Part shown: one piece after another, positions 17,956 to 27,635 of the stretch
Layout of the letters: the number at the start of each line of letters is the position of its first letter
Numbering within the stretch: position 1 is the first letter of the stretch
Assembly (NCBI RefSeq): GCF_018403185.1
Contig: NZ_BOSE01000003.1
Coordinates: 248,001-312,000 of the forward strand
Reading direction: 5' to 3'
DNA length: 64,000 nt
DNA from: Paenibacillus montaniterrae
GTDB taxonomy: Bacteria; Bacillota; Bacilli; Paenibacillales; Paenibacillaceae
The notes under the pieces: generated by a model
The model's database searches: none
Seen by the model: the letters and a program-made list of their open reading frames with translations, nothing else
What the model was told of the DNA's origin: nothing
Translations under genes and position numbers: made by a program

Positions 17956-18858
17956 ATGGGTATAAAAAAGTTTAAGAGGGAATTGCCGTTAAATCTCATG
18001 ATATTGCCAGGGTTTATCTTTATTATTATTTTCAGCTATGTTCCTATGGCTGGGATTATTATAGCGTTCCAGCGATTTATTCCAGCTAAAAAGCTTTTTG
18101 GGGATCAACAGTGGATTGGCCTTGACAATTTTAAATATGTGATGAACTTGCCTAGCTTCGGCAATATTATGTGGAATACCTTTTATATTGCGTCTATGAA
18201 AGTCATTTTGGGCTTGATTGTACCTATCGTTATTGCATTACTTTTAAATGAGATGAAGAACGCACTATTGAAGCGAAGCATTCAAACTGCGATCTACCTG
18301 CCGCACTTTTTATCATGGGTAGTGCTAGGCGGAATTTTTATCGATATGCTCTCGCCGACAGATGGCCTAATTAATACATTTTTAAATAAGCTTGGCTTGG
18401 AATCTATCTTCTTTTTGGGAGACAATAAGTGGTTTCCAACGACGATGATCGTAACGGACACATGGAAGGATTTTGGCTACGGAACGATCATATATCTCGC
18501 TGCGTTGACGGGCATTAATCCGAATTTGTATGAAGCGGCTCAAATTGACGGGGCTAACCGATGGAAGCAGACGCTTCATGTTAGCTTGCCTGGAATTCAG
18601 ATGGTCGTTGTTTTGCTAATGGTGCTGAGTCTGGGGAATCTATTAAATGCCGGATTCGATCAAATCTTTAATATGTATAGTCCAATGGTTTATGAAAGCG
18701 GCGATATACTGGATACGTTTGTCTATCGAATCGGCTTGCTGGATGCACAGTTTGGTGTAGCAACTGCAGTAGGCTTGTTTAAATCACTCATTGCGCTAGT
18801 GTTAGTGTCGACGTCATACTATTGTGCTTATAAATTTGCTGATTACAGAATTTTTTAG
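17956..18858 (+). CDS. ABC sugar transporter permease (LplB-like)
   Basis: This is a 300-residue inner membrane permease with six predicted membrane spans (for example ILPGFIFIIIFSYVPMAGII and VVVLLMVLSLGNLLNAGF). It carries the EAA motif EAAQIDGANRWKQTLHVSLPG near residue 195 that contacts the ATPase. ATG 17956 is preferred because AAAAGGTGA lies just upstream; GTG 17947 is within that site. It forms the membrane channel with the next gene product. The ATPase is not encoded nearby and is probably a shared MsmX/MsmK-type protein. Confidence 0.9.
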   Translation: MGIKKFKRELPLNLMILPGFIFIIIFSYVPMAGIIIAFQRFIPAKKLFGDQQWIGLDNFKYVMNLPSFGNIMWNTFYIASMKVILGLIVPIVIALLLNEMKNALLKRSIQTAIYLPHFLSWVVLGGIFIDMLSPTDGLINTFLNKLGLESIFFLGDNKWFPTTMIVTDTWKDFGYGTIIYLAALTGINPNLYEAAQIDGANRWKQTLHVSLPGIQMVVVLLMVLSLGNLLNAGFDQIFNMYSPMVYESGDILDTFVYRIGLLDAQFGVATAVGLFKSLIALVLVSTSYYCAYKFADYRIF

Positions 18859-18869
18859 GAGGTGTCGTA

Positions 18870-19748
18870 ATGCGAATCAAAAAAAAGATCGACTGGTTTC
18901 TTGTCATTAACAATATATTTCTCATTTTGGTTGCTGCCCTCTGTGTGCTTCCAATGATTCATATTTTAGCGATATCCTTATCATCAAGCGCAGTTGCAGC
19001 TACGGGAACGGTAACATTTTGGCCCAAAGATTTTTCGTTAACCTCCTACGAGTTTGTTGCACAGCGTAAAGCGTTTTGGGATTCGATGCTCATCTCTTTA
19101 GAGAGAATTGCCATCGGTGGAGCAATCAATGTATTTCTGGCGACAACGATTGCCTATCCCTTATCAAAGGAAAAGAGCGAGTTCAGGCTTAGAACCTTTT
19201 ACGCATGGACATTTTTTATTACGATGATTTTTGGCGCCGGTTTAATTCCAACCTATATGCTAGTAAAGGAATTAGGGCTAATTGATACGATTTGGGCATT
19301 AATTCTGCCAGGCGCGGTACCTGTATTTAGTGTAATTATTTTATTGAATTTCTTTAGAACAACACCTAAGGAACTAAGTGAATCTGCCTTTATAGACGGT
19401 GCTGGTCATTGGAGAACATTATGGAGCATTTACATTCCGATATCGATGCCAGCCATTGCTACAATACTATTATTCTCTTTAGTAGGACATTGGAATAGCT
19501 GGTTTGATGGCTTGATTTATATGAACAATCCGGGCAATTACCCGTTGCAAAGCTATATCCAAACGATTGTTGTGCAAAAATCATTTACAACATTAACGCC
19601 TGAAGAAGCCAAGATTATGGCTAAAATTTCCGATAAAACGTTAAAATCAGCGCAAATATTTTTAGGCGCCCTGCCAATTCTGTGCGTATATCCGTTCCTG
19701 CAGCGGTATTTTGTCAAGGGCATGGTTTTAGGGAGTGTTAAGGGATAA
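18870..19748 (+). CDS. ABC sugar transporter permease (LplC-like)
   Basis: This second permease of the importer has 292 residues, six membrane spans and the EAA-type loop ESAFIDGAGHWRTLWSIYIP near residue 175. It ends KGMVLGSVKG, the usual C-terminus of YtcP/LplC proteins. TTAGGAGGTG precedes the ATG, and only 11 bases separate it from lplB. The pairing with the preceding permease and binding protein is typical of Paenibacillus oligosaccharide importers. Confidence 0.9.
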   Translation: MRIKKKIDWFLVINNIFLILVAALCVLPMIHILAISLSSSAVAATGTVTFWPKDFSLTSYEFVAQRKAFWDSMLISLERIAIGGAINVFLATTIAYPLSKEKSEFRLRTFYAWTFFITMIFGAGLIPTYMLVKELGLIDTIWALILPGAVPVFSVIILLNFFRTTPKELSESAFIDGAGHWRTLWSIYIPISMPAIATILLFSLVGHWNSWFDGLIYMNNPGNYPLQSYIQTIVVQKSFTTLTPEEAKIMAKISDKTLKSAQIFLGALPILCVYPFLQRYFVKGMVLGSVKG

Positions 19749-19781
19749 TACGGAAAACTTGATTCTTGTATAAAGGAGGGG

Positions 19782-21494
19782 GTGGCGATTAGATCCAGCA
19801 TTTTTGTAAGATTGATGGCAACATTTTTTGCTGCAATTATCGTAATAGCTGCGTTAGGGAGCAATATGTATAATTGGAGCTTGAAAACTGTTAAGGAAGA
19901 AATTTTTAAATCGACAACCGCCCAAACGACGTTCTACCTAGAAGGCTTGGAAGCGGAAATTGATCGCATAAAAATATTACAATATGATGTACTGAACGAT
20001 GAGGATCTCAATAAGCTTGCGATCAGGCACTCGATTATGGATGAATATGAAACGATAGAAAGCATAAGGAAATTACATCATCGCCTCGTTTCCATTCAGA
20101 ATAGCAATGCGTATATTTCTGATGTTAGTGCACATATTTACCCGATAAAAAAAACGATTACCTCCAAGAAATCAGTTAACGCCTTAAACACTGACAAGTT
20201 TGAATCGCTTCGTATACCTGAGGGGATGAAGGGTGCTCAATTAATTATGTATAATGGGAACCTTCATCTTACTACTTTTTTAATGGGCAATATGGGATTA
20301 AGCCCGCTATATATGATTGAAATTGAATTAAATACGTCCGTATTTCGTGAAGCCTTAAAGCAGTTCGATACTTATCCGGACAGTGGATCCATTTTATTAG
20401 ATATGACAAATGGCCTTATGATACATAGCGAGGACACGCCACAACCATTTGTCGATGTAGTTCAATCCTTCTCCAATCATGAAAGCGATATCAAGCTTGG
20501 GAAAATATCGAGCTATAGGGATACGTTCGTTATTGCTGAGAAATCTGATTATTTGAATATGGTGCTGTTCAGATTCATTCCGAAGGACGTCGTTCTTGTT
20601 CCAATTGAAAGCTTTAGCGTATGGCTTTGGATATTTGTTGGAGTGGTCATCCTTCTTGTTGTATTTATTTATGCCTATACGTATAAGCTCATTCATCGTC
20701 CTATGAAGGAGCTGGTCAAAGCCTTCCGCAGCGTAGAAAAAGGGAACTTTGATGTGAAAGTAGATGCGAATCAAAACAATGAATTTGATTACTTAAACAA
20801 GGGCTTTAATTCCATGGTACAAAACGTATCCAATTTAATTGATCAGGTGTATAAGCATAAAATTCTTGAGCAGAAAGCAGAGTTAAAGCATCTGCAGTCG
20901 CAAATAAGCCCTCATTTTTTATATAACAGCTTTTTTTTAATTAATACAATGGCAAGAGTTAAGGACGACAATCTAATTCCGTTCACCAAACTATTGGGTG
21001 AATATTTTCAATTTATTACGAAAAATGATTCTGATTTTATTTCTCTATATGAGGAAATTGAGCATGCACGCACATATACCGATATTCAGCTCATGCGTTA
21101 CCCTAGTAAACTGACGATTGAATTTGAAAGCAGTCCTGAGCAGTTTAAAGAAATTATTGTGCCGAGACTTATCGTTCAACCGATCATAGAGAATGCATTT
21201 AAATATGCCGCAGAACACTCTAGAGGGCCGATTATGATCCTGGTATATTTTCAATTAACCGATGAGAGGGTAACGATTGTTGTAGAGGATAACGGAACGC
21301 AATTAACGGATGAGAAGCTTATGTCATTACAAAGACAGTTTAATCAAGCTCATATGAGTGAATCTTCGGGACTAAACAATATCCATCGACGAATACAGCT
21401 AATTTGCGGTGATGAATTCGGCTTGCAGGTCGAGAGAAGTATTCGTGGTGGGCTTAAGGTCATGTTGCACATTAATGCCAGGATGAGGGAGTAG
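19782..21494 (+). CDS. Sensor histidine kinase, YesM type
   Basis: The 570-residue protein has a membrane span near residues 8-28, a large extracellular sensor domain to about 285, a second span (VWLWIFVGVVILLVVFIYAY), a HAMP segment and the His_kinase domain with SQISPHFLYNSFFLIN around residue 373. An HATPase domain follows, with VQPIIENAFKYAAEH. It presumably senses the saccharide, or the loaded binding protein, and phosphorylates the next gene product. The start is uncertain: GTG 19782 sits directly against AAAGGAGGG. The regulator gene follows after 2 bases. Confidence 0.9.
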   Translation: MAIRSSIFVRLMATFFAAIIVIAALGSNMYNWSLKTVKEEIFKSTTAQTTFYLEGLEAEIDRIKILQYDVLNDEDLNKLAIRHSIMDEYETIESIRKLHHRLVSIQNSNAYISDVSAHIYPIKKTITSKKSVNALNTDKFESLRIPEGMKGAQLIMYNGNLHLTTFLMGNMGLSPLYMIEIELNTSVFREALKQFDTYPDSGSILLDMTNGLMIHSEDTPQPFVDVVQSFSNHESDIKLGKISSYRDTFVIAEKSDYLNMVLFRFIPKDVVLVPIESFSVWLWIFVGVVILLVVFIYAYTYKLIHRPMKELVKAFRSVEKGNFDVKVDANQNNEFDYLNKGFNSMVQNVSNLIDQVYKHKILEQKAELKHLQSQISPHFLYNSFFLINTMARVKDDNLIPFTKLLGEYFQFITKNDSDFISLYEEIEHARTYTDIQLMRYPSKLTIEFESSPEQFKEIIVPRLIVQPIIENAFKYAAEHSRGPIMILVYFQLTDERVTIVVEDNGTQLTDEKLMSLQRQFNQAHMSESSGLNNIHRRIQLICGDEFGLQVERSIRGGLKVMLHINARMRE

Positions 21495-21496
21495 CC

Positions 21497-23197
21497 ATGT
21501 TAAGACTTCTAATTGTAGATAACGAAGAAATCATTGTGAATCATCTTTTTGAAGTGTTTAGAGGGATGGAGCATTTAGATTTAGATGTATACAAGGCATA
21601 TAGTGGAGAAGAAGCCATTGAATGGCTGCATCGAACACGTATTGATATTGTGCTGACGGATATCGATATGCCGAACATTAATGGCCTGCAGCTTATGGAT
21701 GAAATCTTTAAAAGCTGGCCGCAGTGTAAAATCATTTTTTTAACAGGCCATAGTGAATTTAGTTATATTTATAAAGCAATTCAACATCCCGACGTAAGCT
21801 ATCTTTTAAAGGTTGAGGACATTGATAAGGTCATACAAGTAGTAGAGGATACAGCATCTAAAATAAGAAAAGAAATAAAAACGGGCGATTTGATTAGAGA
21901 AGCTAAAGAAAAGATTCATATGGCACTAGAGCTGTTTCAGGAAGATTATTTGTTGGGCTTGTTAAAGGGAAATTCAAATGTTCAAGCGACTAAAGATCAA
22001 TTTGACCAGCTGTCTTTGCCGATTGCTGCAGATGTTCCCGTAATCCTCGTTGTAGGTAAATTAGATATTGACGGTGTCGAGCTTAGCTATATGCAAACCA
22101 TCCAGCAAGTTTATTCTGTCCGGCAAATTATTAAAAGATATTTATCATTTAATCTAAAAAGTGTAATTATTTTAGATGATCATTTTCGATTTACGATATT
22201 GATACAGCCGAGAGAGAAGGTTCAATGTGTAGCAATTGAGGAGGATTATGAGCAGACTTTACAATACTTAAAAGGAATGCTGGAATCCATCCAGCAAAGC
22301 TGCCAGGATAAGTTGAATCAATCAATTAGCTTTACGGTTGGCAGCAAGCCGTCAAGATGGGACGAGGTGTCTCAGCAATACGCCGCATTGCATTCGCTGC
22401 TAAACTACCGAATTGGATCTGAAAGCACCATTTTATTACTGGATCGTGAAGTGAGTCAGAATGGTGGACCTGCAATAAAGTCGAAAAGTGTTGGCGATGA
22501 GGAATACGAAGCAGAGCATAATTTACTGGCACTAGCTACGTCTAGCATGCTTTCGTTTCTTGAACAATACTTAGAATCAGGACAAAAGGAAAAGTATTTT
22601 GAAGAATTAGAGAAGCTTTTACAGCCATTAAGCTGTTTGCAAAGCAAAAATAATTTGGTAGCGCAACAAGCTTATTGTTCAATTTCCACCTTATTATTAT
22701 CGTATATCAATCGATGGGGATTGAGTGAAAAGGTAATATTGAAAACAGGAGAAATACAACTGGTCAACGCACCCGTCTTTTATAGTTGGGGCGATGCAGC
22801 TGCGTATATAAGAAAGATATCGACATGTGTTTTTGAGCTTCAGAAAATCGAACAGAAAAAAAGAGCAGACAATATTATTTCATTTATTCAAAGCTTTATT
22901 ATCGATCACCTTGGCGAGGATTTATCTCTAGTACGCTTGTCTGAGCAGGTGTACTTAAACCCTTCGTATTTATCCAGAATCTTCAAACAAGAAACGAAAA
23001 AAAATCTAACAGAATTTATTGACGCTGCCAGGCTGCAAAAAGCGAAAGAGCTGCTAGTTAATGAAAATATTAAAATTAATGAAATATCAAGGCAAGTTGG
23101 CTATGAGACTGCAACCTCCTTTACTAGATTTTTCAAAAATTACACAGGGTATTCCCCGCAAGAATTTAGAGATTCGCATATGATAAGAAAAAAATAA
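21497..23197 (+). CDS. Response regulator with AraC-type DNA-binding domain, YesN type
   Basis: The receiver domain (residues 1-125) has the acidic pocket and the phospho-acceptor Asp55 in VLTDIDMPN. A central region of about 320 residues links to a C-terminal AraC domain (residues 465-560) with two helix-turn-helix units (LVRLSEQVYLNPSYLSRIFK and INEISRQVGYETATSFTRFF). It probably activates the importer genes upstream. The lower GC of this gene and of its kinase gives a different base composition from the iol genes. Confidence 0.92.
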   Translation: MLRLLIVDNEEIIVNHLFEVFRGMEHLDLDVYKAYSGEEAIEWLHRTRIDIVLTDIDMPNINGLQLMDEIFKSWPQCKIIFLTGHSEFSYIYKAIQHPDVSYLLKVEDIDKVIQVVEDTASKIRKEIKTGDLIREAKEKIHMALELFQEDYLLGLLKGNSNVQATKDQFDQLSLPIAADVPVILVVGKLDIDGVELSYMQTIQQVYSVRQIIKRYLSFNLKSVIILDDHFRFTILIQPREKVQCVAIEEDYEQTLQYLKGMLESIQQSCQDKLNQSISFTVGSKPSRWDEVSQQYAALHSLLNYRIGSESTILLLDREVSQNGGPAIKSKSVGDEEYEAEHNLLALATSSMLSFLEQYLESGQKEKYFEELEKLLQPLSCLQSKNNLVAQQAYCSISTLLLSYINRWGLSEKVILKTGEIQLVNAPVFYSWGDAAAYIRKISTCVFELQKIEQKKRADNIISFIQSFIIDHLGEDLSLVRLSEQVYLNPSYLSRIFKQETKKNLTEFIDAARLQKAKELLVNENIKINEISRQVGYETATSFTRFFKNYTGYSPQEFRDSHMIRKK

Positions 23198-23223
23198 GCA
23201 TCTCAAAGAAATGAAAATTAGCA

Positions 23224-23252
23224 TTGACAGAAATTTAATCAGATGGTAATTT
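23224..23252 (+). promoter_or_regulatory. Probable promoter of the sulfonate-type cluster
   Basis: TTGACA (23224-23229) and TAATTT (23247-23252) are spaced by 17 bases. They lie 58 bases before the ATPase start, in the only gap before the cluster. Confidence 0.5.
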
Positions 23253-23309
23253 AAACAAAACTATTCCTATAAGTCAAGTTTGAATTGTCGGGATTGGAGG
23301 GAAACGCGG

Positions 23310-24086
23310 ATGGGCAATGCGTTGCTGGAGATTAATCAATTGAACAAAAGCTTTGGCAGAAGCAAAAATATCGTGCATGCGCTCAAGGATATTGAGCTTG
23401 CGATTGAGGAAGGGGAGCTCGTAACCATTATCGGTCCGAGCGGCTGCGGCAAAAGCACGCTGCTGCGCATTATTGCCGGACTCGATGGCGAATATACGGG
23501 CAAGGTCACGCTGGCTGGTGAAGCGATTAAAGGTCCGGGCATCGACAAAGGGTTTATTTTTCAGGAGCATCGCTTGTTCCCATGGCTTACCGTGGAGAAA
23601 AACATCGCCTCTGATCTGTCGCTGAGCGATAAGGATGTGCGTCGTAGAGTGGATGAGCTGATCGAGCTCGTTAAGCTGAAGGGCTTCGAGAAAGCTTACC
23701 CAAAGGAGCTGTCAGGCGGAATGGCGCAGCGAGTAGCGATTGCGAGAGCGCTGCTGAGAAATCCGAAAATCTTGCTGCTCGATGAGCCGTTTGGCGCACT
23801 TGACGCCTTTACCCGTGCTCATATGCAGGAGGTGCTGCTGGAAATATGGCGCGCGAATAAGACTACGATGATTTTCGTGACGCATGATATTGATGAAGCT
23901 GTTTTTCTCGCCAACAGGGTTATCATTTTGAAGCCGCGCCCAGGAGAAATTAGTGCTGTTGTGCCTGTTGAGCTGCCTTATCCGAGGCAGAAGGCGACCC
24001 CTATTTTTCAAAGCTTGCGCTTGCAGGTGCTCAGCCGCTTTGAGCAAACCGAGGAATTTGCTTTTACGGAAGGCGCCGGCATCTAG
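23310..24086 (+). CDS. Nitrate/sulfonate/taurine-type ABC transporter ATPase (SsuB-like)
   Basis: The 258-residue ATPase has Walker [10 protein letters not shown], the Q-loop in [13 protein letters not shown], the signature [15 protein letters not shown], Walker [13 protein letters not shown] and the switch His in FVTHDIDEA. The set is typical of the SsuB/TauB/NrtD group. ATG 23310 is chosen because TGGAGGG lies 8 bases upstream; a TTG at 23280 would extend it without support. It powers the two permeases encoded after a terminator-like hairpin. Confidence 0.92.
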   Translation: MGNALLEINQLNKSFGRSKNIVHALKDIELAIEEGELVTIIGPSGCGKSTLLRIIAGLDGEYTGKVTLAGEAIKGPGIDKGFIFQEHRLFPWLTVEKNIASDLSLSDKDVRRRVDELIELVKLKGFEKAYPKELSGGMAQRVAIARALLRNPKILLLDEPFGALDAFTRAHMQEVLLEIWRANKTTMIFVTHDIDEAVFLANRVIILKPRPGEISAVVPVELPYPRQKATPIFQSLRLQVLSRFEQTEEFAFTEGAGI

Positions 24087-24135
24087 TCCAGAAGCTGCAA
24101 TTGATTACAAGCTAATATTGTCCACCGTTCGAACG

Positions 24136-24176
24136 GAGGCATTCTCATTCATGAAGTTGAGGATGCCTCTTTTTTG
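24136..24176 (+). terminator. Terminator-like hairpin inside the transporter operon
   Basis: GAGGCATTCTC pairs with GAGGATGCCTC (one G-T pair) around a 12-base loop, and a run of six T follows. It lies between the ATPase and first permease genes, so it may attenuate transcription of the downstream part, or the permeases may have their own promoter. Confidence 0.75.
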
Positions 24177-24217
24177 TTGTTGGGCAAGCACAATGATATG
24201 GAATCGTGGTGAATGAG

Positions 24218-25015
24218 ATGAGTCATTACGCAATTGAAAAGGAAAAGGCTCCTGGCAAATGGGCGCTGGCAGGACTGGCGCTCATCTTGCCGGCAGCCGT
24301 ACTCGTGTTGTGGCAGCTGCTCGGCCAATACGGTTATATTTCGCAGCTGCTGTTTCCAACACCGTATGCAATCGCTGCTTCTGCTGTCGATTTAGCTGCC
24401 TCAGGGGAATTATGGCAGCATATTCAAATTAGCAGCCTGCGCGCTTTAACAGGGTATGCGCTTGGCGGAGCACTCGGGCTTGCTTTTGGCATTTTGATCG
24501 GGCAATTTCGCCGAGCTGAAAAGCTGCTGGATCCTACCATTCAAATGGTCCGCATGATCCCGAGCCTGGCTATTATTCCGCTGTTCATCCTTTGGTTTGG
24601 CATTGGCGAGGAATCCAAAATTTTGATCATCGCCAAAAGCGCGTTTTTCCCGCTTTATATTAATACGTTTCTAGGGATACGCAATGTCGACAATAAGCTT
24701 TATGAGGTGGCGCGAGTGCTTGAATTCAGCCACTACAAGCGAATTGTCAAGCTGATTGTTCCAGCGGCACTGCCCAATATCATACTCGGTGCGCGCCTTT
24801 CCGCAGGTCTTTCCTGGCTTGGTCTGGTTGTAGCAGAGCTCATTGCCTCGACCTCGGGCATTGGCTATATGATGTCGGATGCTCGTCAGTTTGCTGATAC
24901 GCCTGTCGTATTTGTCGGCATTTTCTTGTTTGCCATACTCGGACTTGCGACAGATTGGCTGTTGACCTTGCTGGAGCGCCGCTTATTAAGCTGGAAGGAT
25001 CGCTTTACTGGATAA
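24218..25015 (+). CDS. ABC transporter permease (SsuC-like), first copy
   Basis: The 265-residue membrane protein has an N-terminal span (ALAGLALILPAAVLVLWQLL) and the BPD_transp_1 domain with the EAA-like loop EVARVLEFSHYKRIVKLIVP. The phrase MIPSLAIIPLFILWFGIGEESK is characteristic of SsuC/TauC. ATG 24218 has GGTGA 5 bases upstream; earlier GTG codons at 24206 and 24209 lack spacing. It is paired with a second, clearly related permease, so the channel is probably a heterodimer where most SsuC channels are homodimers. Confidence 0.9.
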   Translation: MSHYAIEKEKAPGKWALAGLALILPAAVLVLWQLLGQYGYISQLLFPTPYAIAASAVDLAASGELWQHIQISSLRALTGYALGGALGLAFGILIGQFRRAEKLLDPTIQMVRMIPSLAIIPLFILWFGIGEESKILIIAKSAFFPLYINTFLGIRNVDNKLYEVARVLEFSHYKRIVKLIVPAALPNIILGARLSAGLSWLGLVVAELIASTSGIGYMMSDARQFADTPVVFVGIFLFAILGLATDWLLTLLERRLLSWKDRFTG

Positions 25016-25038
25016 ACAAACAAAGGAGGTGAGACGGG

Positions 25039-25959
25039 ATGAGCAATTCCGTAAAAACCGCTGCAGCCCATACAGTAAGCCAGGAGCTTGGAGGGAGCAT
25101 AAACACAGGAGAGGGAGAAAAGACGAGGCGCGGTAAGCAGTCAGGTGATAGAGTACCGCTGCCTAAAGTGCTGAGCAGGGCAAGCAGACTGCCGTCTGCA
25201 TTTTTGAAAAATGCAGCTGTCGGCGCTGCTGTTCCCGTCATCCTCATCGCCGCTTGGCAGCTTGCGGTGACAGCAGGGCTTGTCTCGGAGCAATTTGTAT
25301 CGTCGCCGCTTGCGATTGCTGGAGCATTGGCAGAGCTGCTCGCTTCGGGTCAGCTGCTGCATCATTTGCTGGTTAGTATAGAGCGAGCAGCGCTCGGCTT
25401 TTTAATTGGCGGTGCGGCCGGCTTCTTATTCGGCATTTTAACAGGGTTGTTCCGCAAAGCGCAATATTTACTCGATCCAAGCTTTCAGGTGTTAAGGCTT
25501 GTGCCGAATCTCGCAATCGTTCCGCTTATTATTTTATGGTTTGGCTTTGGCGAGCTGTCCAAAATTGCAATTATTGTTAGCGGCGCGTTTTTTCCGTTGT
25601 ACATCAACGTATTTACGGGCATCCGCAACGTGGATCAAAAGCTGTTTGAGGTTGCCCAAGTATTAGGCTTCAGTCCGATCAAGCGGCTGCTTCGCTTAAT
25701 TTTGCCGGCAGCGCTGCCCCATATTTTCAATGGTGTGCGGATTTCGCTTGCTGTCTCCTGGATTGGCCTGGTCGTTGCAGAGCTGGTCGGGTCGCAGGCG
25801 GGAATCGGCTTCCTTATTAATGAAGCGAAGCAGAACTCGGATACGGCAATTATTTTTGTCGGCATCATTATTTTTGCGATTGTCGGCAAGCTGATCGATT
25901 CTGCGATGAAGGTAATTGAGGCGCGCTGGCTGAATTGGCGCGACAGCTTTAAGGGGTAG
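25039..25959 (+). CDS. ABC transporter permease (SsuC-like), second copy
   Basis: This 306-residue permease repeats the family motifs (LVPNLAIVPLIILWFGFGELSK; EVAQVLGFSPIKRLLRLILP). It carries an extra basic N-terminal stretch of about 50 residues before the first span. AAAGGAGGTGAGACGGG precedes the ATG. The similarity to the preceding permease indicates an ancestral duplication. With the ATPase and lipoprotein it makes a complete SsuABC-like importer for an organosulfur or related small acid. Confidence 0.9.
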   Translation: MSNSVKTAAAHTVSQELGGSINTGEGEKTRRGKQSGDRVPLPKVLSRASRLPSAFLKNAAVGAAVPVILIAAWQLAVTAGLVSEQFVSSPLAIAGALAELLASGQLLHHLLVSIERAALGFLIGGAAGFLFGILTGLFRKAQYLLDPSFQVLRLVPNLAIVPLIILWFGFGELSKIAIIVSGAFFPLYINVFTGIRNVDQKLFEVAQVLGFSPIKRLLRLILPAALPHIFNGVRISLAVSWIGLVVAELVGSQAGIGFLINEAKQNSDTAIIFVGIIIFAIVGKLIDSAMKVIEARWLNWRDSFKG

Positions 25960-26000
25960 CAGAAAAAACAAAGCATAGTTCATTTAAGGAGGAGTTCAAT

Positions 26001-27635
26001 TTGGCAAATTCATTAGTTTTGGGAGATATTCAATTAAAGGCGGATGTGCTCGTAATCGGTGGAGGTCCCGCTGGCACATGGGCTGCAATTACCGCAGCGT
26101 CCAAAGGAGCAAAGGTAATTTTGGCTGATAAAGGCTATTGCGGTTCAAGCGGCGCTACGGCACCGTCCGGCACTGGCGTTTGGTACGTTAAGCCCGATGC
26201 AAGGCTGCGCGATGAGGCAAAGGCCAGCCGCTATGAAATGGGTGGGCGGTTAGCCGAGCATCGCTGGATGGATCGAGTGCTTGATCGTACATTTGCCAAT
26301 ATGAACTGGCTAGGAGAGGTGGGCTACCCGTTTCCGAGAGATGATCAGGGCGAGCTGTACAAAAAAGGGCTGCAAGGACCTGAATATATGCGGCTTATGC
26401 GCAAGCTTGTAAAAAAAGCAGGCGTGAAAATTATGGACCATAGCCCTGTGCTGGAGCTATTGGTCGATGAGCATGGCGTAGGCGGCGCATCTGGCGTTCA
26501 TATCCAAACGAATGAGAAATGGACGGTTCAGGCCGGGGCAGTCGTTATTGCTACAGGCGGCTGCGCATTTTTAAGCAAGGCTTTGGGCTGCAACGTGCTG
26601 ACGGGAGACGGCTACCTGCTCGCTGCGGAAACAGGCGCCGAGCTGTCCGGCATGGAGTTTTCCAACGCTTATGCGATTAGTCCGACCTTTTCCTCGGTAA
26701 CGAAAACGGCATACTATTCCTACGCCAATTTCTATTATGAGGATGGAACGCCAGTGGAGGGTGCTGGCTCCAAGCGCGGCCGCTCGATTATTGCCCGCAA
26801 GCTGTTGGAGGGCCGCCAGGTCTATGCCAAGCTTGACCAGGCTCCTCAAGATATTCAACAGCTGCTGCGCATCAATCAGACGAATTTCTTTCTACCGTTT
26901 GATCGCAAGGGGATAAATCCGTTTACGGATCTGTTTCCTGTTACGTTGCGGCTTGAAGGAACAGTGCGGGGAACGGGCGGCATTCGCATTGTTGATGAAA
27001 GCTGCGCCACATCGGTTCCGGGACTGTATGCGGCGGGGGATGCCGCGACGCGCGAATTGATTTGCGGGGGCTTTACGGGTGGCGGCAGCCACAATGCTGC
27101 CTGGGCGATGTCCTCAGGCTCATTTGCCGGGGAAGGCGCAGCGGCTTATGTGAAAAAGCTGGGGCCGCATGCCGCTGAGCGCACACTGCGCAGCGCTTCC
27201 TCCGCTCAGCACGCGACTGCTATTGATCAGACGGGCGGACTGTCAACTGCGAATAAAACGGAGGAAATCATTCACGCTGTGCAGGATGAAGTAGCGCCAT
27301 ATGATAAAAATTTGTTCCGCAGCGCGGGCAATTTGCAAGCATCGCTGCAGCGCCTGGATGAGCTGTGGAAGGAGCAGCGCAATCGAGCTGTAATCGAGCC
27401 TTCCTCATTAGGCATGAAGTCACGCGAAGCGATGGCGATGACGGCTACGGCAAGATGGATGTACAATTCCGCGTTGGCGCGCACTGAAACAAGGGGGATG
27501 CACAAGCGCGAGGATTATAAGTCGCTTGATGAGAATCAGCATTATCGTCTTGTCAGCGGCGGCCTGGACCATATTTGGGTAAAGCCTGAAGCAGTTCAGG
27601 AGCAGGCGCTTGTCAAGGAAGGTGAAGCGGTATGA
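26001..27635 (+). CDS. FAD-dependent oxidoreductase resembling adenylylsulfate reductase alpha (AprA-like)
   Basis: The 544-residue flavoprotein has the dinucleotide motif DVLVIGGGPAGTWAAITAAS (residues 11-30), SSGATAPSGTG for flavin contact and a C-terminal FAD site GLYAAGDAATRELICGGFTGGG (near 340-362). It belongs to the fumarate reductase/succinate dehydrogenase/AprA superfamily. Its stop overlaps the start of a two-cluster ferredoxin gene by 4 bases, the same pairing as AprA with AprB. Placement inside a sulfonate-type importer operon suggests oxidation or reduction of an imported sulfur compound. The substrate is unknown. The start is TTG, with AAGGAGGAG upstream. Confidence 0.82.
   Translation: MANSLVLGDIQLKADVLVIGGGPAGTWAAITAASKGAKVILADKGYCGSSGATAPSGTGVWYVKPDARLRDEAKASRYEMGGRLAEHRWMDRVLDRTFANMNWLGEVGYPFPRDDQGELYKKGLQGPEYMRLMRKLVKKAGVKIMDHSPVLELLVDEHGVGGASGVHIQTNEKWTVQAGAVVIATGGCAFLSKALGCNVLTGDGYLLAAETGAELSGMEFSNAYAISPTFSSVTKTAYYSYANFYYEDGTPVEGAGSKRGRSIIARKLLEGRQVYAKLDQAPQDIQQLLRINQTNFFLPFDRKGINPFTDLFPVTLRLEGTVRGTGGIRIVDESCATSVPGLYAAGDAATRELICGGFTGGGSHNAAWAMSSGSFAGEGAAAYVKKLGPHAAERTLRSASSAQHATAIDQTGGLSTANKTEEIIHAVQDEVAPYDKNLFRSAGNLQASLQRLDELWKEQRNRAVIEPSSLGMKSREAMAMTATARWMYNSALARTETRGMHKREDYKSLDENQHYRLVSGGLDHIWVKPEAVQEQALVKEGEAV

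Noticed and set aside
18870..23197. ABC ATPase gene expected in the first sugar importer
   Set aside because: No Walker motifs occur between the permease and regulator genes. Importers of this type commonly share a distant MsmX-like ATPase.
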